A DNA stretch of 64,000 nucleotides, from contig JAULSR010000004.1 of the NCBI GenBank assembly GCA_030512295.1, positions 1,054,001-1,118,000 on the forward strand. Direction: 5' to 3'. The position numbers were made by a program, and so were the translations under genes. A model generated the notes under the pieces. That model ran no database searches. It was given only the letters and a program-made list of their open reading frames with translations, and was not told the origin of the DNA. The stretch is from Bombardia bombarda. Lineage: Eukaryota; Ascomycota; Sordariomycetes; Sordariales; Lasiosphaeriaceae. Below are positions 60,444 through 64,000 of the stretch, piece after piece (the first letter of the stretch is position 1; the number at the start of each line of letters is the position of its first letter).

Positions 60444-60882
60444 GGCTATTGGAGCCCTCCACCTTGTTGGGGGGTGTGTAGTAGGGGGTTTGGAACTTCG
60501 GATAGGAAAAAGGAATCCTCTCTTTCATGACAGTGAACAAGGCGCGCCAGAAGACAGCGATCCCCGCAAGCTGCACGCAACAGACCAGGCGGGGGTGGGG
60601 CCACGGAACACCCCTGCAGCTGGCCCATTTTTAGCGTCATTTAGGGCTGCAACGTCAAGTGGCCAGAGCTCCCGTCATGGCGCTTACTGTGGTATATCGT
60701 GCTTCTTTCATCCGGCGTCTTTGTTTACTGGGTAATTTTTATCGTTGCTTAGAATGAGGGGAACCTCTAAGCGCAAAAAAGAAACCCAGGAAAAAAAACA
60801 CCAAAAGCTCACCGGCTGGTTTTCTACGAAATAATCTTCTCGTCGACGGTAGGTGGGCTCCCATTCATCCATTTATTTACAA
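60444..60882. other. Promoter of the 58393-60443 gene and carboxylesterase 3' flank
   Basis: A 439-bp gap between two minus-strand genes. It contains A-rich DNA near 60775-60810 and no gene. Confidence 0.6.
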
Positions 60883-62688
60883 TCACTTCTCACCATAATA
60901 CCCCTCCACCCCCAACCCCAGCCCCTCGCACTGCTCAACCTCCCTGAAACCCCCCTGCCAGCTCGGCCACTCCAACGCCCTCATCGTCATACCGCCCAAC
61001 CCGCTCCCCTTGACGCTCGGCTCCCACCTGCCCCCCTCCCTCTCCACCTCCCCCAACGTACTCGCATACCCCCTCGCCCGCAAAAACCCACCGTCCGGAT
61101 TCGGATCATACGTCCTCACAAACGCCGCGAACCGATCCAGCACGAGCTGCTCAAACGGCAGATCATGCTCGTCCCGCATCGGCAAGCCCTGCCGCGCCAA
61201 ATTACCAAAGACATAATACAGCTCGCCCGAGTGGCACTTGAAGTACGGCAGGCTCGGGTCGCCGTGCGGGTGCGAGGCCGTGCGCGGCGGCTGGCACACG
61301 TCGGTGCCCGGCCACCCGGTGGTCTGGTACGACCGGTCAAACTCGTAGTAGTAGACGGCCGGCCCGAGGCGGCCAGACGCCAGCCCGCGGTAGACGGTCG
61401 CTTGGTCGACGCAGCGGAAGATGCCGTCGGTGGCGAGCCGCGAGGAGGCGTTGTAGAGGTCGAGCGTCTCGTTGCCTGACGTGCCCAGGGGGAACAGCGC
61501 GGGAGGCGGGATGGCGAAGCCCTGCGCGGCGAGGAAGGCGGATTGGTTGGTGGTTTTGGGGTAGCTGATGATGGCGGCGCCGTCGTCGTGCGTGATGCCC
61601 ATCATGAGGTGGACGGGCAGCGGCGGGCCGGCGGAGAGGTCCAGCTCTGGGGACGTCAGGTAGACGCCGTCGACGACGGGGTAGCGCGCGATGGAGCCGA
61701 GGCTCGTGAGCTTGGCGGCTGGTAAGGCGCGCAGACAGTCGACCTGGGAGGTCGCGCTGGTGCAGCCGGCAGCGCTGAGGACGGCGTTGCCTACCGCGGT
61801 TGCCTGTTCTGCGATGGTGTAGTAGCGCGAGTAGGTGGTGCCGTAGTTGATGCCCCCGAGGTTGCTGATGGGGATGGCGCCCGCGAACTTGCCGATGGCT
61901 TTGGGCGATGCCATGAGCGCTCTGGTCGAGGCCGCGCCGGCTGACTGCCCAAATATTGTGATGCGGTCCGGGTCGCCGCCGAAGCTGCGGATGTGTGCCC
62001 GCACCCAGTCCAGCGCCGTGATCTGGTCGGCCAGTCCAAAGTTGCCGTTGGTCACGCCGTCCTCGAGAGCCAGGAAGCCCAGGTTAGAGAGCCGGTAGTT
62101 GATGGCCACCAGCACCATGTCTCCCCTGGATGCGATATTCCCGCCGTCAAACGTTGCATCGTTGGCCGTGCCGCCTGTAAACGCACCCCCGTGAATCCAT
62201 AGCCCCACCGGGCGGAGGAGCTTCTTCTTTGCCTCGCAGCCCGGGTTGGGGAGATAGGGGGTCCAGATGTTCAGAAACAAACAGTCTTCGCTCCCGCTCG
62301 ACCCCTGAGCACACTGTGCGCCGTACGACAAGGCCGAGGCAGCTTCTCCTGATCCTTGAAACTGCGAAGAGTAGGTAAATCGTTTCGGCTGTAGCGCATA
62401 GCGAATACCCAAGAATCGAAAGGACAAGCGGTCACGGAATCTGGAAACAGAAGTATAAGCAACATTTAGCTAGTAGTAGTCCCGATATAACTCAACAATT
62501 GAAAGCAACTCACCCTGTAAGAGTCTGGTTGTTGGCTTCCACAGCAACCTGCCACGTCGGCCCCGTGTCCTGGACGTTTTCGCTCGAATAGGGGGCTGTC
62601 TGGGTGCAGAGAGCCGGCAGCCGCTGTGCAGCATCGACAGACGTGATGACACCAGACACGCCAATTGCCCTTGCCGTACTGCTCGTGG

Positions 62689-62720
<32 letters not shown>

Positions 62721-63105
62721 GCAATCCAGAATGTGGTCGAGTTGCCGGCCCTGCCTTGATACTGCAGATAATCGAGATTCGTTTGGATGCTTGCTGTGTT
62801 CAGTTCCGGGGACCACAGCTGCTCGCCCAGCGCCTGACAAGCTGTCACGGCTTCGCCATGGGACCTGCGGCGGCTCAGGAGGATCACGCCCGACGTCGAG
62901 TACGGACTGCTCGATCCTGCCAGAACAAACGTCAATGTGCAATTCTGCTCACACAAAGATACGTCAGACAGTACAACTCACCCTGAAGGTCATTATTGAT
63001 CAAGATAGTCAGGCCTGACTTCAGACCCTTGGGGGACGGCGGCGCACCCGCTACGAGAGCAGCCAACGCTGCCGTCACAGTCGTCCAAAGCAAGATACCC
63101 ATCAT
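60883..63105 (-). CDS. Secreted type-B carboxylesterase with N-terminal lectin-like module
   Basis: Three exons on the minus strand (62982-63105, 62514-62916, 60883-62440) give 694 aa. A signal peptide is at 1-21 (MMGILLWTTVTAALAALVAGA). An extra region follows (about 42-175), with A-V-T-A-C68-Q-A-L-G-E-Q-L-W-S-P-E-L, F-W-I-A, a run of about 11 Ala, and L-P-A-L-C146-T-Q; this has the look of a C-type-lectin-like domain. The esterase starts at about 176 (RFLGIRYA), with EDCLFLNIW, the oxyanion HGGAF and the nucleophile elbow FGQSAGAAS (S342). A catalytic His is in CHSGELYYVFG, and the acid is probably in GITHDDGA. Usual enzymes of this family begin near the GIRYA segment, so the N-terminal addition is extra. 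It should hydrolyse esters outside the cell; substrate unknown. Confidence 0.85.
62690..62719. repeat. AGC/GCT trinucleotide repeat coding poly-Ala
   Basis: Ten AGC units on the top strand read as GCT on the minus strand and give the Ala run in the carboxylesterase's N-terminal module, between WI and STSS. Confidence 0.85.
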
Positions 63106-64000
63106 CCAGTGTCTCTCAACAAGACTTAACACAGGTATGTGATTTGACAATATCCAACATACGCCACACCACACCCAACGATGGGGGAGGGAGGCATGCA
63201 TATTAACACAGAAACCGCTCGTGGCCTACCACTACCCTGCCCCCTCTCCTACCGTCCCTTTCACAATGAACACTTACCGCGTCGTCGGACACACTAGACA
63301 TGCATGCATCACCTACTATCTATTGGGGTAGGTATCATTCGCTTGAGCTGCCCATCGATAACATGTGGAGGTGTGCTTGGTGCTGAATTCAAACGGGCCC
63401 GGGAATCTTGCTGCCGGGGAGGAACGTGATTCTCCGACGATCTAGATGAGGATGAGAGGTACAGGGGGGAAAGATGGGGGGAAGACAAAGCTCGACTGCC
63501 ACTCAGGCACAATCTAACCACGGCTGGCCAACCGAGTGGCTGTAGAGACCGACGTTCCCCCACTCACCGGCCTAATGCCCGGAAAACAACGAAACAAAGT
63601 GACATCGGGAGCGTTGTTGTGCTGTTTAGCCTAAATGAAAGGAATGGATATGTTTTCCGTTTTCCGCTTCTCTGTGGTAGTGGTGCTGGTGGGTGTGATG
63701 TTGGGGTAGAGAGACTTTGGCACCTACTCCAAATCCTTCAGGGCGAGAACCATTGTGGTCGTGATGGGGAAACAAACGAATTGACCAAGGTGAACGGGAA
63801 ATTGGAGAAAGGGCCCGCTTTCTCCAACCGCAAAGAATGTGGGAGAAGCGTCCGTTCCGTCGAGCCGAACTGGTACCTGGGCTTGTGGTACCTGATATAC
63901 ATTGGGGGGCATCTCTTGTTGGGAAAGCTGCGCCGTACTAGCTGCATGTTGAACAAGGAAGCATGCTTACAAGGAGGTGTAAGGTGCTGAATAAAGAAAT
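63106..64000. other. Upstream flank of the carboxylesterase
   Basis: It should hold the carboxylesterase promoter. The short open frames here (up to about 123 codons on the plus strand, 63619-63990) have no domain support, and no other gene was recognised before the window ends. Confidence 0.5.

Noticed and set aside
63619..63990. 123-codon plus-strand ORF at the window end
   Set aside because: No ATG context, domain or intron support; could not be told from chance.

Overview
This window is nuclear DNA of a filamentous ascomycete (Pezizomycotina, most likely a Sordariomycete). The evidence is short GT..AG introns (mostly 54-270 bp) with CTRAC-type branch sites, a Zn2Cys6 regulator, a fungal b561 membrane protein and an NNF1/NDUFAF2/TAZ1/NOSIP-type gene set. 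Genes lie on both strands as single transcription units and I see no operon or secondary-metabolite cluster. Fifteen protein genes are supported. No rRNA, tRNA, CRISPR array or intact transposon was recognised. Most gene models below are spliced, and exon limits were chosen so that reading phase is kept across each intron.

Layout. Bases 1-6434 are gene-poor. A compact block follows: a RING-PH-VWA scaffold of the Ste5/Far1 architecture (+, 6435-10338), a PMP47/ANT1-like peroxisomal carrier (+, 11785-13087), a NOSIP-type zinc-finger protein (-, 13259-14509), a tafazzin-like phospholipid transacylase (+, 15236-16659) and a Zn2Cys6 transcription factor (-, 17894-20042). After a 4.2 kb gap comes a G3BP/Nxt3-like NTF2-RRM protein (+, 24268-26047), then a 7 kb gene-poor stretch rich in simple repeats. 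Next are a PH-domain protein (+, 33231-34612), kinetochore NNF1 (-, 35746-36898) and a b561-domain membrane protein with a very long disordered tail (-, 37586-40356). A small secreted protein (+, 43581-44296) sits between two gene-poor stretches. The last 13 kb is dense: a disordered His/Pro/Gln-rich protein behind a promoter minisatellite (+, 50834-53307), a calponin-homology protein with two calponin repeats (-, 54225-56511), complex I assembly factor NDUFAF2 (+, 57324-57869), an unidentified helical protein (-, 58393-60443) and a secreted type-B carboxylesterase with an unusual N-terminal domain (-, 60883-63105).

The genes do not form one pathway. Three serve organelles (peroxisomal carrier, cardiolipin remodelling, complex I assembly), and the others are signalling, kinetochore, RNA-granule, actin and surface functions.

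Most notable: (i) the RING-PH-VWA scaffold, whose VWA domain lacks the metal-site aspartate; (ii) three genes (33231, 50834, 58393) that each need exactly one extra base to stay open, two of them in a homopolymer of six or seven; (iii) a tandem repeat of about 10.6 x 14 bp ending on a TATA box; (iv) a 19-nt microexon carrying the tafazzin catalytic motif; (v) a C-type-lectin-like module in front of a carboxylesterase; (vi) four G or C tracts of 15-19 bases.
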